Source: Chenopodium formosanum
Lineage: Eukaryota; Streptophyta; Magnoliopsida; Caryophyllales; Amaranthaceae
Assembly (NCBI GenBank): GCA_024500155.1
Contig: CM044880.1
Location: 11,862,879 to 11,926,878 of the forward strand
Direction of reading: 5' to 3'
DNA: 64,000 bases
The notes under the pieces were generated by a model. The model ran no database searches. It was not told the DNA's origin and saw only the letters and a list, made by a program, of their open reading frames with translations. The first letter of the stretch is position 1. Each line of letters opens with the position of its first letter. A program made the position numbers and the translations under genes. Of this stretch, positions 35,903 through 46,648 are shown one piece after another.

Positions 35903-36758
35903 CTGTAAAAAGACATCAAATCACTTGATGTAGCTCAGAAATGAAAGGTATTTAAAAAAAAAAGAGTAAAGAATATGAGCCACAACCACCCAACCTCCCC
36001 TATCCAAATGAAGACAAGGTAATAAGATAATAAAAGAAAAACTAATGGAACCACTCTATGTGAGTAGTACTACAATAATGCACCAACATCAAGAGAGTGA
36101 TAGCCTGACAAAGTAAATCAAAAAAAGGTAGTTAATTGTTTCGACTAAATCTATATATTTAAACAAATCAACTACTAGTACTGACCTCTTTACTTTCAAA
36201 CAAATGAGACAACAACTCTAGTTTGTATAGTGTATCACCATTGTATTTAATGTTTCACAAGAACATTTTTAGAATTCAAGATATTACCAGTTTACCACCA
36301 AATTTTTCTGCAAAGAAATTAGAATTTCCAACCTTAAAAATCACCATAAAGATCACAACTTTCGAAGAAATCCCAGATCTTCCAGTAAAATCAAATTCAA
36401 AACCAGAATACCAACATTATTGCTTCATATCAAAGTGATTGTAACCAAAATTCCCCAAATATCGCTATATAAATCCATCAGTAAATAACAACCTACAAGC
36501 CATTTCAAGCAAATATTGATTCGAATTTCTCATTCTATAACAACAAAATCGTTTCATTTGCAAAATCAACTTCACAATCTACAGATTTAGCAGAGATTGC
36601 AATTCACTAATTCATAAAACCATCAACAAAAGTAATTACTAATCCAAAATACTTGTTTCCACAATAATTAAAGTAATAACCCTAAATCAAAACACATTTG
36701 AAGCCAAAAATCACAAAATACAAACCAGATTATTAAACAAGCGAGATAGAAAGAGAAC

Positions 36759-36916
36759 CTGAAGATCTTCAGGAAGGTACTCGTGCTTCATAGAAAGGTC
36801 CATAGCATGCAAAAGACACTGATTAGGAGCGTCAACAATCTCACGAGGAAGCCAATTTAAGGCTTCTTTGATATCATGATCTTCCATTGGATCATAACAA
36901 TCATCAAATCTCAAAC
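36759..36916 (-). pseudogene. QCR7: QCR7 (cytochrome bc1 complex subunit 7) exon fragment
   Basis: The exon encodes GLRFDDCYDPMEDHDIKEAL, NWLPREIVDAPNQ and MDLSMKHEYLPEDLQ. It matches the central exon of plant QCR7, the small mitochondrial complex III subunit, which reads DIKEALNRLPREVVDARNQRLLRAMDLSMKH in part. It has an AG acceptor (at 36917) and a GT donor (at 36758). The first and last QCR7 exons are absent. Conserved arginines of the family are changed here (NWLP for NRLP, APNQC for ARNQR), as expected for a decaying fragment. Confidence 0.75.
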
Positions 36917-37145
36917 CTAAAATCAAATTAAATCAAAAAACACAAAATCAATTACAAAAATACATGATATTGATGATAGTATGATACCCAAATCAATTAC
37001 ACAAACCCTAGATCAAAAAATCAAACAACAAAACTTTCCTCGAAATGAAACCCAGATCAAATATCACAAAATTTCACACAAACATTTCAACAAACACATG
37101 GTAGGTAACAAACAAAAACCCCAACAAAAGAAAATTATTACTTAC

Positions 37146-37459
37146 ATAAGTATTCAGCCCACGAATAAAGCTAGAAAAATTGTTATGCTTGAAAAACTTA
37201 GGCAGAAGCAAAGTAGAAAACTTGATAGAATCCCAAACAATGAAGCTATTACAAGCTTTACTCCAAGAAACAATGGTATCCGTTGAAGGGACTTCCACCC
37301 TATCAAAAGTCTTGATCAAAAATGGAGGTGGGCCCATTTCATGGAGCCCTTCCATGGGTCTAGCAGAGAAGCTTGATACTGATGAATAGGATGAAATCGA
37401 TGATCCTGTACCCGCGTTACAGGGGATAGTTCTTCTTCCTTAGCAATCACATTTTCCAT
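37146..37459 (-). pseudogene. Heat shock factor first-exon fragment, frameshifted
   Basis: From 37355 the frame reads MEGLHEMGPPPFLIKTFD and continues through IVSWSKACNSFIVWD and FFKHNNFSSFIRGLNTY to a donor at 37145. This is the first half of the HSF DNA-binding domain, in the class A2/A6/A7 style. The conserved FIRQLNTY reads FIRGLNTY. An upstream ATG at 37459 starts MENVIAKEEELSPVTR, a typical HSFA leader, but it is out of frame by one base; the shift lies near 37405-37425. The second exon of the domain is absent. It is followed at once by the QCR7 fragment, so it is a captured, broken piece. Confidence 0.75.
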
Positions 37460-37659
37460 GTTTAACTGAAAAACAGAGCAATCCCTAATTCTGAAATATG
37501 GGGAAATTAAGGGGATTTAATCTTAATTGAAGATGAATTAATTATGGGTTTTGGGGTTAAATTATGGTTTGATAGTTGGAAGATCATTTAATGGCGGGAG
37601 AAAGATGGGAAGTGGGGTTGAAGGTGAAAATCAATCAAAAAAGAGGAGAGAGAAAGAGG

Positions 37660-37772
37660 AACCAAACCGTATTTGCAAGACGGTGGTCGACGGAACTCTT
37701 GGGCATAGCAACCAAGACATTCTTCTTAGGATTTTCCTTCAACAATGAAGATGAACCAGTAGCAATCGCCAT
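37660..37772 (-). pseudogene. Unidentified N-terminal-like open stretch
   Basis: From an ATG at 37772 the minus strand reads MAIATGSSSLLKENPKKN and continues VLVAMPKSSVDHRLANTVWF before a stop. I do not recognise it. It may be the start of another captured gene and lies upstream of the heat shock factor piece on the same strand. Confidence 0.25.
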
Positions 37773-38135
37773 TTGTGTAGGTTTGCTAAGCTAATTACCT
37801 CTCTATCTGTCTCTAATAATGAGGGATTTTTCTTCCCTAACTGGCAGGAGTCTCTGGAAATCCACCCAATTCTGCAAAACCATCACACTAATTGTCACCT
37901 AGGGTGCATCGAGCAAAAGGGTAAAGGGGTGAGAAATTGAAGTAATTCCATCTCCCAGTTTAGTCTATACTGTCAATTAAATAGTTGTAAAATTAAACCA
38001 AACCCTAGATTGTCAAATTGATATTCCATATATTATAAAATAAAAAAAGCTAAAGATCATACCTCGGCTTCAATGAAAAACTTGGAATACACTTCAATGG
38101 AGAAGAAACTAGAAGCAGGAGAGATGAGTGGAGAG

Positions 38136-40412
38136 TGTGTAGGGTTTTAGGTATTCTAAGAGAATTTCATGAATTTAATTCATACGCACCTAAAACAAGA
38201 TCTCATGCATATACAAATAAAGATCACATAATAGTTTAGAATTAACCTTTGTAGCGTGAATCCTCTTAGCAATCTTCTTCTCTAGCAGAGATAAAGAGCC
38301 TCAAATGCAACTCCTCTATTTGGTCCACCAGTTTGAATCAACACTCCACCAATGCTACTTGGACGGGAAAACCTTTCACCTTTCTTGGAGTAGAGAACCA
38401 ATTTTAGAGAGAAAATATGGAGAGGAAAAACTTATGTTGTTTCCAGAAAATTGAATACTGTAGATTTATTTTCACCAAAACACTAATTAATATAATCATA
38501 TTATCATTAATTAGGTTAGGGTTTTCCTCTCCCCTTTCCCTTCTTGGTCGGTCACCCTAAGGCCCACTTTGGGCTTCGGGTTTCTTTATTGATCCAATCC
38601 TAATGTGTGACCTTGTAGGATTCGTTTAGGCGGGCTTCGGGTTTGTTACTTACTAACCCAAAGTTCTATAGCATTCTCTAGCAAGACGTATAAACGACCC
38701 AAATAAACGAATTACTATCTCCATAATATGATCCATAATTATACTTAGTAATTGCATTAGATTCAAGGACACATTTCCTTCAATCTCCCACTTGTCCGAG
38801 ACAAGTATGCAATATTCAAATTCCTTAAGTCTCTTAGTGTCTAATTTGATAGTATGATCACATCTCTACGCGATCCATACTGGCGTTCAAATTATTTCTT
38901 GAAATCCGAGTTTGAATTGCTAAGCAAATGATCATCTTATGATCCATTTGAGCACGGCCATGCATTTTTAATTCTTACTCTTCAAGAGGCCAAGATACTC
39001 ATCCTATCTAACATAGGAGGACCTATTCAATCTTGTGGCAACCAAAACTCCCACTCAACTTTTAGCACAACCCGAGTGTTGCCTTTATAGTCCCCTTTTA
39101 CGGCATGACGTTTGACAACATCAAAGTTACACTAATCATTGAATTAAGTAGTGTTCCACTCATGTCTAAGGAATCCACTAATATAATCGCGAAGTTTTAG
39201 AACTTCTAAGTAGGTATGTTCGATCATGTATCAACTATACATATCCATATGATTGACTAAACATCTCCATGTTTCCATAGCCCATGAAACGGCGCTATCA
39301 ATCAATCTTATATGCTAATCCTTTTATTAAGTCGTTTATGTCCAATTTAACGACTCAGATTAGGAACTTTGATATTTTATGAATTCAGTTCACTTATGAG
39401 GTTTCATTCATCAAATCACACATTTGACAAGCCCATTGAATTGAACAAAATATATTGGACATTTTATATAATACTAAACCAAAATTAAATAAGAGAAAAA
39501 ATTTCATACCATATAAACATAAAATACCAAAATCATGTCTTTAAATTGTAACAAGTTTCTCTAAACCAAAAACAATCTAAAGCCATTCTAACATTTGCTT
39601 CAACCCTACAGCCCTAGTGTGACGTTCATGCTTGGGTTGAGGTAGAGGTTTAGTGAGTGGATCAGCAACATTCTCATCTGTGTGAACTTTGCAGATCTTG
39701 ACATCATTCCTGTCTACAATCTCACGAGTGAGGTAATATTTCCTCATTACATGCTTGGATTTGTCGTTTGATCTTGGTTCTTTTTCTTGTGCAATAGCTC
39801 CATTATTATCACAAAACAACTCAATTCCTTCCAAAACACTAGGTACGATGCCTAGCTCTGTTAGGAACTTCTTTATCCAAACAGCTTCCTTAGCTGCTTC
39901 TACCGCCGCTAAATATTTTGATTCTGTCGTAGAGTCTGCTATAGTGCCTTGCTTTGAACTCTTCCAGCTCACTGCTCCTCCATTCAGACAAAAGATGTAC
40001 CCTGATTGTGAGCGGTAATCATCTCTATCGGTCTGGAAACTCGCATCAGTATAACCTTTAACAACCAACTCATCTACTCCTCCATAAACCAAAAACATTC
40101 CTTTAGTCCTTCTCAAGTACTTGAGGATGTTTTTAGCCGCAGTCCAGTGTGCTTCACCTAGATTTTCTTGGAATCTGCTACATAAGCTCAGAACAAACGC
40201 AACATCTGGTCGAGTGCATATCATGGCATACATGATAGAACCTATAGCCGAGGCGTAAGGTATGATACTCATCCGCTTCAACTCATCAGAATCCGTTGGG
40301 CACTGACTCTTGCTAAGCGAAATGCCATGTGACATGGGAATGAACCCTCTCTTAGAGTTTTCCATACTGAACCTTGCAAGAACCTTATCAATATAAGTCT
40401 CTTGGCTCAGCT
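38136..40412 (-). mobile_element. 5'-truncated Ty1/copia element (RNase H end plus 3' LTR)
   Basis: The minus-strand frame 40365-39577 encodes the end of a copia polyprotein: the junction region (MENSKRGFIPMSHG), YASAIGSIMYAM, RNase H (GYTDASFQTD, SWKSSKQGTIADSTTESKY) and LFCDNNGAI. Upstream in frame, ETYIDKVLARF-like sequence continues to about 40412 and then stops abruptly. A polypurine tract (AAGTGGGAGAT on the minus strand) ends at 38783, and the LTR begins TGAAGGAAATGTGTCC at 38782. The LTR probably ends near 38136-38138 (CCCTACA on the minus strand), but no partner LTR exists to confirm it. It is a different family from the element at 648-5697. Confidence 0.85.
39577..40365 (-). pseudogene. 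Copia RNase H C-terminal fragment
   Basis: An open frame of 262 residues corresponding only to the last fifth of a copia polyprotein. The RNase H acidic residues are present in YTDAS, in ESKYLA and near LFCDNN. Gag, protease, integrase and most of reverse transcriptase are lost, so no functional product is expected. Confidence 0.85.
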
Positions 40413-40466
40413 TTCATGCTACCTTTTTGTTTTTTTTTTCTTTTCTTTTCTTGAAGCATTTGCTAA

Positions 40467-40696
40467 GGGTTCGTTTGGCATCACTGTGGTTTTCTGTTTT
40501 TTGGTTTTTTATTTTTTAAAAGTATATTATATATGTCACATAATGAATTAAAAATTATTTAGACTTATTAAAATCATGATGATTTTGAAAACTGACAACA
40601 AAAAAGTGAAAACACCTTTTTCTTGTTTCCTGTTTTTGGTTTTTAGTTTTTAAAAAGACAGGAAACTGAAAACAAAAAATGATGCCAAACAAGCCC
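40467..40696. mobile_element. Harbinger/Tourist-type MITE
   Basis: A 230-bp element with inverted ends GGGTTCGTTTGGCATCA and, read in reverse, GGGCTTGTTTGGCATCA. The 3-bp target duplication is TAA (40464-40466 and 40697-40699). A TAA duplication and G-rich ends fit the PIF/Harbinger superfamily. Confidence 0.85.
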
Positions 40697-41046
40697 TAAC
40701 TAACTTAAGCACAAGTCTCAATCTTGTCATACACTTTGAACTTAAACCAACATGTAGTCACTTTCATCATCAAAACCAACATTCGACCAAAATTTGCTTC
40801 ACAAAACTAAGGGTGAAGGTCGTAAGGCTTGAAATGAGGCTAGTAACCAAGAAAAGGAAATAAGCTCAAAGGGGTAACAAGAGGGTGAATGCAAATGAAA
40901 ACAAGAATGTTACAAAATAAAAGGAACATAAAAGAAAATGAAAAGATGCCTTTTTCCTCCCCTAAAGTGGCTCGGTCACGGTCTTGGGAAGTTAGAAGTC
41001 AAACCAAAGGTCAAGACATGCATAACCTAGGATCCATAGGTGCCGC

Positions 41047-41337
41047 TCAACAAAAATGATGAAGGCTTGAACAAAAGTACCTCACACGGGATATGTTAAA
41101 CAAATACCAACTCAAGGGCTTCAAATCCACTATGGAAAGCAACACCATCTTATGACGATAAAAAGCCTCTCGTTGTTCTTCCGCAGATAACGGCTGAAAA
41201 GGGTCGTCAATATTATCAGATAGAGAAGAAGTACCCCCTTTACTTCGACCGAGATCTTTCCCCAAAGATGGCCTAATAAAGCGACGCCTTACAGTGCTAA
41301 GGGTAGGTTGTTCTTCCTCAATACTACTACCGGACAT
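41047..41337 (-). CDS. Hypothetical short open frame, likely transposon-derived
   Basis: This 96-residue frame begins MSGSSIEEEQPTLSTVRRR and contains PFQPLSAEEQREAFYRHK. Composition is protein-like over the first 75 residues. I do not recognise a domain. It lies among transposon debris, beside the minisatellite block, so it is probably a remnant of an element's extra open frame and not a host gene. Confidence 0.25.
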   Translation of the reverse strand: MSGSSIEEEQPTLSTVRRRFIRPSLGKDLGRSKGGTSSLSDNIDDPFQPLSAEEQREAFYRHKMVLLSIVDLKPLSWYLFNISRVRYFCSSLHHFC

Positions 41338-41770
41338 TTAATATATCAACCTAAGAAATAAAATCGAAAAAATAGTCGAAAACATGCAAATTGAAATTGA
41401 GAGTTTGTAAATACCTTAAACTACTCGCCCACAGTGAAAGCGTGACGAAAGCTCGGTGGTGCTTCAAAAATTCAGTAGTTCCAACACAGGTAACTGCTCC
41501 AAAGAACGGCGGATGCTAAGAATATCTCGAAAAATCGCTCAGAATTTTGTTTTTTTTTTAAATAGAAATAGAAATAAATGAAGTATGGAGTGAAAAGAGG
41601 GTTTTAAAAAGGTGACGTTTAATGTGACTGAGGGTTATTTTGCAATTTGAAAATTAAAATGTTAGATTAATGACACGTGTCAGACAAACTCACAAGTTTC
41701 CCGCTCATCAATTTGAGCGGTTATCACATACACGATTAGTTTTCCAGTTTGCAATCGACATTTAACGAAT

Positions 41771-42252
41771 AAGTAGACCTTGTCTGCTGTCGGCAAACAA
41801 GGTCACTTGGAGGGGGGGGGGGAATGGATTTTTTTCGCTCCCAGTTATTTTTATTAAGTAGACCTTGTCTGCTGTCAGCAAACAAGTCACTTGGGGGGGG
41901 GGAACAGAGTTTTAGCTCCCAGTTATTTTTATTAAGTAGACCCTGTCTGCTGTCGGCAAACAAGGTCACTTGGGGGGAAACGAAGTTTTTTCGCTCCCAG
42001 TTAGTTTTATTAAGTAGACCTTGTCTGCTGTCGGCAAACAAGGTCACTAGGGGGGGGAAACGAAGTTTTTTATTTCGCACCTAGTTATTTTTATTAAGTA
42101 GACCTTGTCTGCTGTCGGCAAATAAGGTCACTTGGGGGGGAAAACAGAGTTTTTCGCTTCCATTTATTTTTAAAAAGTAGACATTGTCTGCAATCGGCAA
42201 ACAAGGTCACTTGGGGGAAAACGGAGTTTTTTCGCTACCATTTATTTAATTT
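41771..42252. repeat. Six-copy minisatellite, 78-85 bp unit
   Basis: Units start at 41771, 41856, 41934, 42012, 42096 and 42175. Each contains 'aagtagaccttgtctgctgt', then 'ggcaaacaaggtcact', a G run, and 'ttttttcgctcccagttatt'. The last copies are the most diverged. The open frames across the block (LFADSRQGLLNK repeated) are by-products of a unit length near a multiple of three. Confidence 0.95.
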
Positions 42253-42479
42253 TTCCGCTCCCACTCATACAACCAACACATTTGCAAATAATATGTTCAC
42301 TGAATGTTACAAGAAGTCATCCTAAATTTCACAACTCATCAGAAAAGAAAAAGACAAAGTGCAAGAAACAACAATAACATTTAAAATCTTGGTACATAAA
42401 GTGAGAACGTCGATTTGCAATTCAACGTCCTCACTTGGGGGGCTAGTTATATGGGGAGATATGGAAAACGGGTTGATTA

Positions 42480-42698
42480 CATATGAAGGCCGATATCTTA
42501 ACCGGATACGGATCCTCAGCAACTACTAGACATATCGGCATTTACACAAAAGGTAGACATATCGGCTTGACAGCGATCAGCACGTGGCAGCAGCAATTTG
42601 ACACTTGGTGCGAGATAGATTGCATGTCATGCAGCCACTTGTCATTTGGAAGGGCTATAAATAATCAAGTTTTATTCCATAATCAAGGTAGCATTTAT

Positions 42699-42773
<75 letters not shown>

Positions 42774-42960
42774 TATCTTCTTACCTTCATAAACACTTTC
42801 TAACTTTATCTTCGAAGTGGTTATCCCTGGATCCACCCCGGGGTTATCTAATCTCTGTTCTTTGTGTAGGTTCTCATTTGGACGATAGGAGCTTAACAGG
42901 TTTCAGGCTCGGGATTTGGATCTCGGAGTTGGTTTGTCGGTTCCTGATAGGAATAATGCC
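42480..42960 (+). promoter_or_regulatory. LTR-like promoter region with TATA box and (CT)35
   Basis: 'gctataaataatc' at about 42653 is a good TATA box. A perfect (CT)n run follows at 42701-42770, then 'ccctggatccaccccggggt'. Two copies of 'agacatatcggc' lie upstream. With the minisatellite before it, this looks like the U3-R part of a retrotransposon LTR, but no paired LTR or primer site was found. Confidence 0.35.
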
Positions 42961-43072
42961 TTGACTAATGACATAGAATTGAAAATTACTATCCTAATTG
43001 TCATATTTGTTACATGAAATTTAGAATTCGTGGACTTTTAGAGAACGTGGTTGGCAAGTCAACAAAACCAGT

Positions 43073-43226
43073 ACGTGTTTTTTTAATAGGAAGGTACACG
43101 ATTACAATGCACAAGATCGGTTATGGATAGGGGATAACCCCAACATAATGTTAGGGGTGAGGCTTGACCCTAGGTCTAGGCCCTGAAAGCCACAGGTAGT
43201 GCCACTGCACTATGACCTCTTCCTCT
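43073..43226 (-). mobile_element. tRNA-derived SINE
   Basis: A 154-bp body lies between near-identical 12-bp target duplications AACAAAACCA(G/A)T at 43061-43072 and 43227-43238. On the minus strand the A box TAGTGCAGTGG is at 43212-43202 and a B-box-like GGTCAAGCC at 43169-43161. An A-rich tail follows toward 43080. Confidence 0.75.
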
Positions 43227-43275
43227 AACAAAACCAATGCTAGCTAAAACCCATCATCAATAGACAAATCATGAA

Positions 43276-43907
43276 CACTACAAGAAAAATCACTTTTCGT
43301 AGCGATTATTTCGTAGCGATTGTTCATTCGCTACAATATGCAAGTATGTTTGTGAAATAATTAAGGATGTCGTATCATTTTTACAATCGCCATGGTTTTC
43401 CCATATAAAATCGATACGGAAAGCATAATAATACATATCCACACTATTTTTACACATTTATATAATTTTGAGAAATCGTATCATTTACAATCGCCACTAA
43501 ATCCTAAAAACCGATACGAAAAGCCTTTTCAACACTAGATATATAAATATTGTTTGACAAAGAATACATAAAATATGTCATAGCTTATTGGTGAAACATT
43601 TAATATAAGAGTTTGATGTTGCATGTTCGAATCTTGTAAAGATCATACGCATGTTTTTATTTTTTTGAAGAAAATGAGTTGAACATTTATAGCGATTGTA
43701 ATCGCTACAATAATCACCACGATTAGATGTAGTCTTTCGTATCGATTATTGAGGCCAACCCCAGCGATATTGAAAACCACTACTAAAGGCTAAGGCAACG
43801 GGGGATATTGTATCGAATGACCATTCGTTGGGAAAGCTTTTTGTTGCAATTACAATCGATACTAAAGGTTAAAATAATCGCTACGAAAAGGTTATTTTCT
43901 TGTAGTG
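43276..43907. mobile_element. Non-autonomous CACTA element
   Basis: A 632-bp element with ends CACTACAAGAAAA and TTTTCTTGTAGTG and the 3-bp target duplication GAA (43273-43275, 43908-43910). Subterminal copies of 'tcgtagcgatt' and its inverse are present, as usual for this superfamily. A tRNA-like promoter pair (TAGCTTATTGG at 43581, GTTCGAATC at 43625) inside suggests a nested SINE. Confidence 0.92.
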
Positions 43908-43974
43908 GAAGGACAAAAAAAATGAAGGACAAGGCCATGAAACAAAGCCAAGCTCCTTCGAAGACACTGATAGG

Positions 43975-44519
43975 TAGGAGTGTTCACGGTCCGGTTTAAT
44001 GTGGTTTGGACTCCAAATCGGACCAAACAGCAAAATTGCGGTTTGGCAATTTCGCAAACCAAACCGAACCGTAATTTTCTCCGGACCGCACCAAACTGCA
44101 TCGCAATTTTGCTGTTTAGTTTGGTCCGGTTTGCGGTTTCACTATGATTTTTTTTTAATGACCATTTAATTCCTTTTTAATAAAAATCGAGTACAGACAA
44201 TACTAGTTTAATATCCAAACACACAACTTTAACGAGTCTATTAAAAAATTCACAACATATCCAAACAAATATATGACTTTAAATTAATCTATTATAAAAT
44301 ATAATAGTTAATATAATTATTATTTTTAATAAATTAAATATATGCGGTTTGTGGTTTTATTTGGTTTAAAATTTTTTGTAACCAAATCGAACCGCAATTT
44401 TGTTGTTTGAGAAATTTATAGACCAAACCGCACTTTTTCAAACCGTAAACCAAACCAAACCAAACCGCTAAAAGGCGGTTTGGTACGGTCTGGACCAAAT
44501 TAAACTGTGTTCAGCCAGA
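43975..44519. mobile_element. hAT-type MITE
   Basis: About 545 bp of inverted-repeat sequence rich in 'cggtttggt' and 'accaaaccgc', opening TAGGAGTGTTCACGGTCCGG. The 8-bp flanks CTGATAGG (43967-43974) and TTGATAGG (44520-44527) differ at one base, consistent with a hAT duplication. The ends are diverged. Confidence 0.6.
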
Positions 44520-44759
44520 TTGATAGGAGATGATCTGACACGTGCAACTCACGTGGAGATATAAATGTAGCTTGAATCAGAAACTATATTTTCTACATCA
44601 TTGGGGTATACATCCAACCCACATAAACAGAGATATGTCTCAAAAGACCACCACAGCAGATGTTAGAGTATCATACTGGAAATTGTACCCATTGGAGATC
44701 TGAGAGCGTAGGTCATGCATATCTGGGTGAAAAGAGAACGTATGACCTATTTGAAGGTG

Positions 44760-45236
44760 TCGAGGAGGAACCTGAGAGCGAACAAAATGGTTCGAGCTGG
44801 TTTCGAGTGGTTGTTCTAGGGTGGTTTTGAGTTGGTTTGAGTTGAGAAAGGGTAGTTACAAAATGGTTCGAGCTAAATGGTAGTGGTTTCGGGGTTGTTT
44901 AACCTAAGAAGGGGTGATTTCGGGGTTGTTCAAGTGGAGAGGGAGTGATTTTACGGTGGTTTGGGTCGAGATTGGGTGGTTTCAGGGCGGTACGAGTTGA
45001 AAAAGGGTGGTTTTAGAGTGGTTTGGGTTGAAAAAGGGTGGTTTCAGGGTGTGAGGTGGGTGTTTCGGGGTGGTTGTTATTGGCCGACAGTGGTATGGTG
45101 GTTGCTGCTGGACGACGATGGTGAAATGGCTGTTGTTGGACGACGGTGGTGGGATGCTTGTTGCCGGCCGTCGGTGATGGGATGGCTACTGCTGGCCGAC
45201 GGTGGTGGGGTGGGTGATGTTGATGGTGCTGGGTAA
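44760..45236. repeat. G-rich imperfect tandem repeats
   Basis: A phrase like 'gtttgggttgaaaaagggtg' recurs with variations through 44800-45060. It is followed by a 'gttgctgctggacgacgatgg' type repeat, 45090-45220. The open frame here (tryptophan- and glycine-rich) is compositional. Confidence 0.55.
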
Positions 45237-45466
45237 TTTATTAATCACATACAGTTTCTCTCTCCTACCTTGCTTAATTACCCATTCTTTAATTCATTAA
45301 TCAACCATTATGAAATTTTGTCTTAGAATTGCAACTAACTTGAAACGAAGGGCAGTAATTTATGTCAAATAGTTAATTTTTTTTTTAAAGTGTAACATCT
45401 GAAATAAAAATAGAAATTCAGTTTTGAAGGGTTCAGATCTTATTATGGTGGTGGCTACAATTTTAA

Positions 45467-46639
45467 GAGTAAATATAAAAAGTGGGTATTGAACTTTGGC
45501 CATTGTTGCAAAGTGGGTACTCAACTTTGCTTTGTTGCAAGTTGGGTACTGTAACCGGCCTAGGTTTACTTTTCCGGTAATTTTACTTGCTACTAGAGGT
45601 AAATAACAAGTTAAATTGAAAAAAAAAATATTTGAAGAACAACAACCGAGGCTTCACTTCTCCCCAAACAGAGCTAGCTAAACGAATAAGGAAAGCTACT
45701 TCATCAATTGTATTTCATCATTTGTAATTCATCACTAACATTACTTTAAAAAAAAACCTAGAGTAAAGAGAAGAAACAGAGGTCGCCATTAATTAAATGT
45801 GGCTTAACTGCAAACTCGCTGAAGGATAGCAAGTAATCTTTGGTTGTTTGATAGAGCAGAGCTATATTGTTGGCTAAGACCAAATCCTCGTCTCCTCTCC
45901 TCACCTCATCTTTCCTCTCCTCTGTCCAATCTGTAATTCTAGTAGTCTGGTGAGCATTTGAGCAATTGAATGAAGAATCAAAACTATTACCAATCTGGAA
46001 AACTGAAATAACAAGATCAGAAGGTCTAAGATATATGGATACATGTAGATTAAGATTGGAGAGATAAACTTTACAATCACAAAAAAATGCTGCAATCTAG
46101 AGATGATAACAATTTTTTTTTTTTTTTGGGGGGGGGGGGGGGGTGAGCAGACTATTTACAAAGAATTTCACAAATTGGCTTCGATCTTCTTTAGCTACCA
46201 TGAATTTTCACACCTTGAGCTCTCTTAAAGTGTCGAGAAATTCAAATGGAATTATCTGCAGTCAGCTTATTTAATTAATTTATCATCTTGATCCCTATGT
46301 CAAAAGTACAACCAAAAATTTTGTTACCTGTTTGCAGATTTACTGAAGTGGACTTGCCTTTTTGAAGAACCTGATCTAATTTTTTGGGTGAAAAAACAAA
46401 ATATGCTGCCAATATTCCCAAGTTCAAATTGTTATATTAATGGACTGCAACTTCAATGTGTAACGGCTACTTTATTTAGCTCTGACATTCCTTTAACTAA
46501 AGGATTTTTGCTTTTAAAAATATTTTAGCCTTTCTATGCTTGGTAACCGGTTGTTACAGGTTATCTCTCCGGCGGTACCCAAGTTTAGTACCCAACATGC
46601 AACAAAGCAAAGTTGAGTACCCACATTTTGTATTTACTC
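45467..46639. mobile_element. MULE E: non-autonomous Mutator-like element
   Basis: A 1,173-bp element with ends GAGTAAATAT and ATATTTACTC-like inverse (TATTTACTC), and an exact 9-bp target duplication CAATTTTAA at 45458-45466 and 46640-46648. In the terminal repeat GTGGGTA occurs at offsets 16, 47 and 75 and AACTTTG at 26 and 57. It then ends at ACCGG (offset 88). The interior is AT-rich with a T run followed by a G run near 46111-46142. No transposase is present. Confidence 0.88.
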
Positions 46640-46648
46640 CAATTTTAA

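Larger units (their letters stand above)
28541..38135 (-). mobile_element. Candidate large Helitron carrying several gene fragments
   Basis: On the minus strand the 3' end (28541) reads a perfect hairpin CGTGCG-ATG-CGCACG at 28556-28570, then an 11-base spacer, then CTAG, then host T. This is the textbook Helitron end. Further along the same strand lie pieces of at least four unrelated genes, all on the minus strand and with their splice borders. They are a heat shock factor first exon, a QCR7 exon, a VPS34-like exon and an RPN1-like segment. Helitrons are known to pick up genomic gene pieces this way. The 5' TC end was not identified, so the right border given here is only the start of the next element. 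Several simple repeats and MITE ends lie inside. Confidence 0.5.

Noticed and set aside
41736..42084. Repeat-protein-like frame with LFADSRQGLLNK units
   Set aside because: The period comes from the minisatellite. Both strands are open, and unit lengths vary so the frame is not kept through all copies.
41771..42252. Possible CRISPR-like array
   Set aside because: The window is plant nuclear DNA. The units are contiguous minisatellite copies without unique spacers.
44961..45236. A tryptophan/glycine-rich frame of 91 residues
   Set aside because: It is produced by G-rich imperfect repeats and has no recognisable domain.
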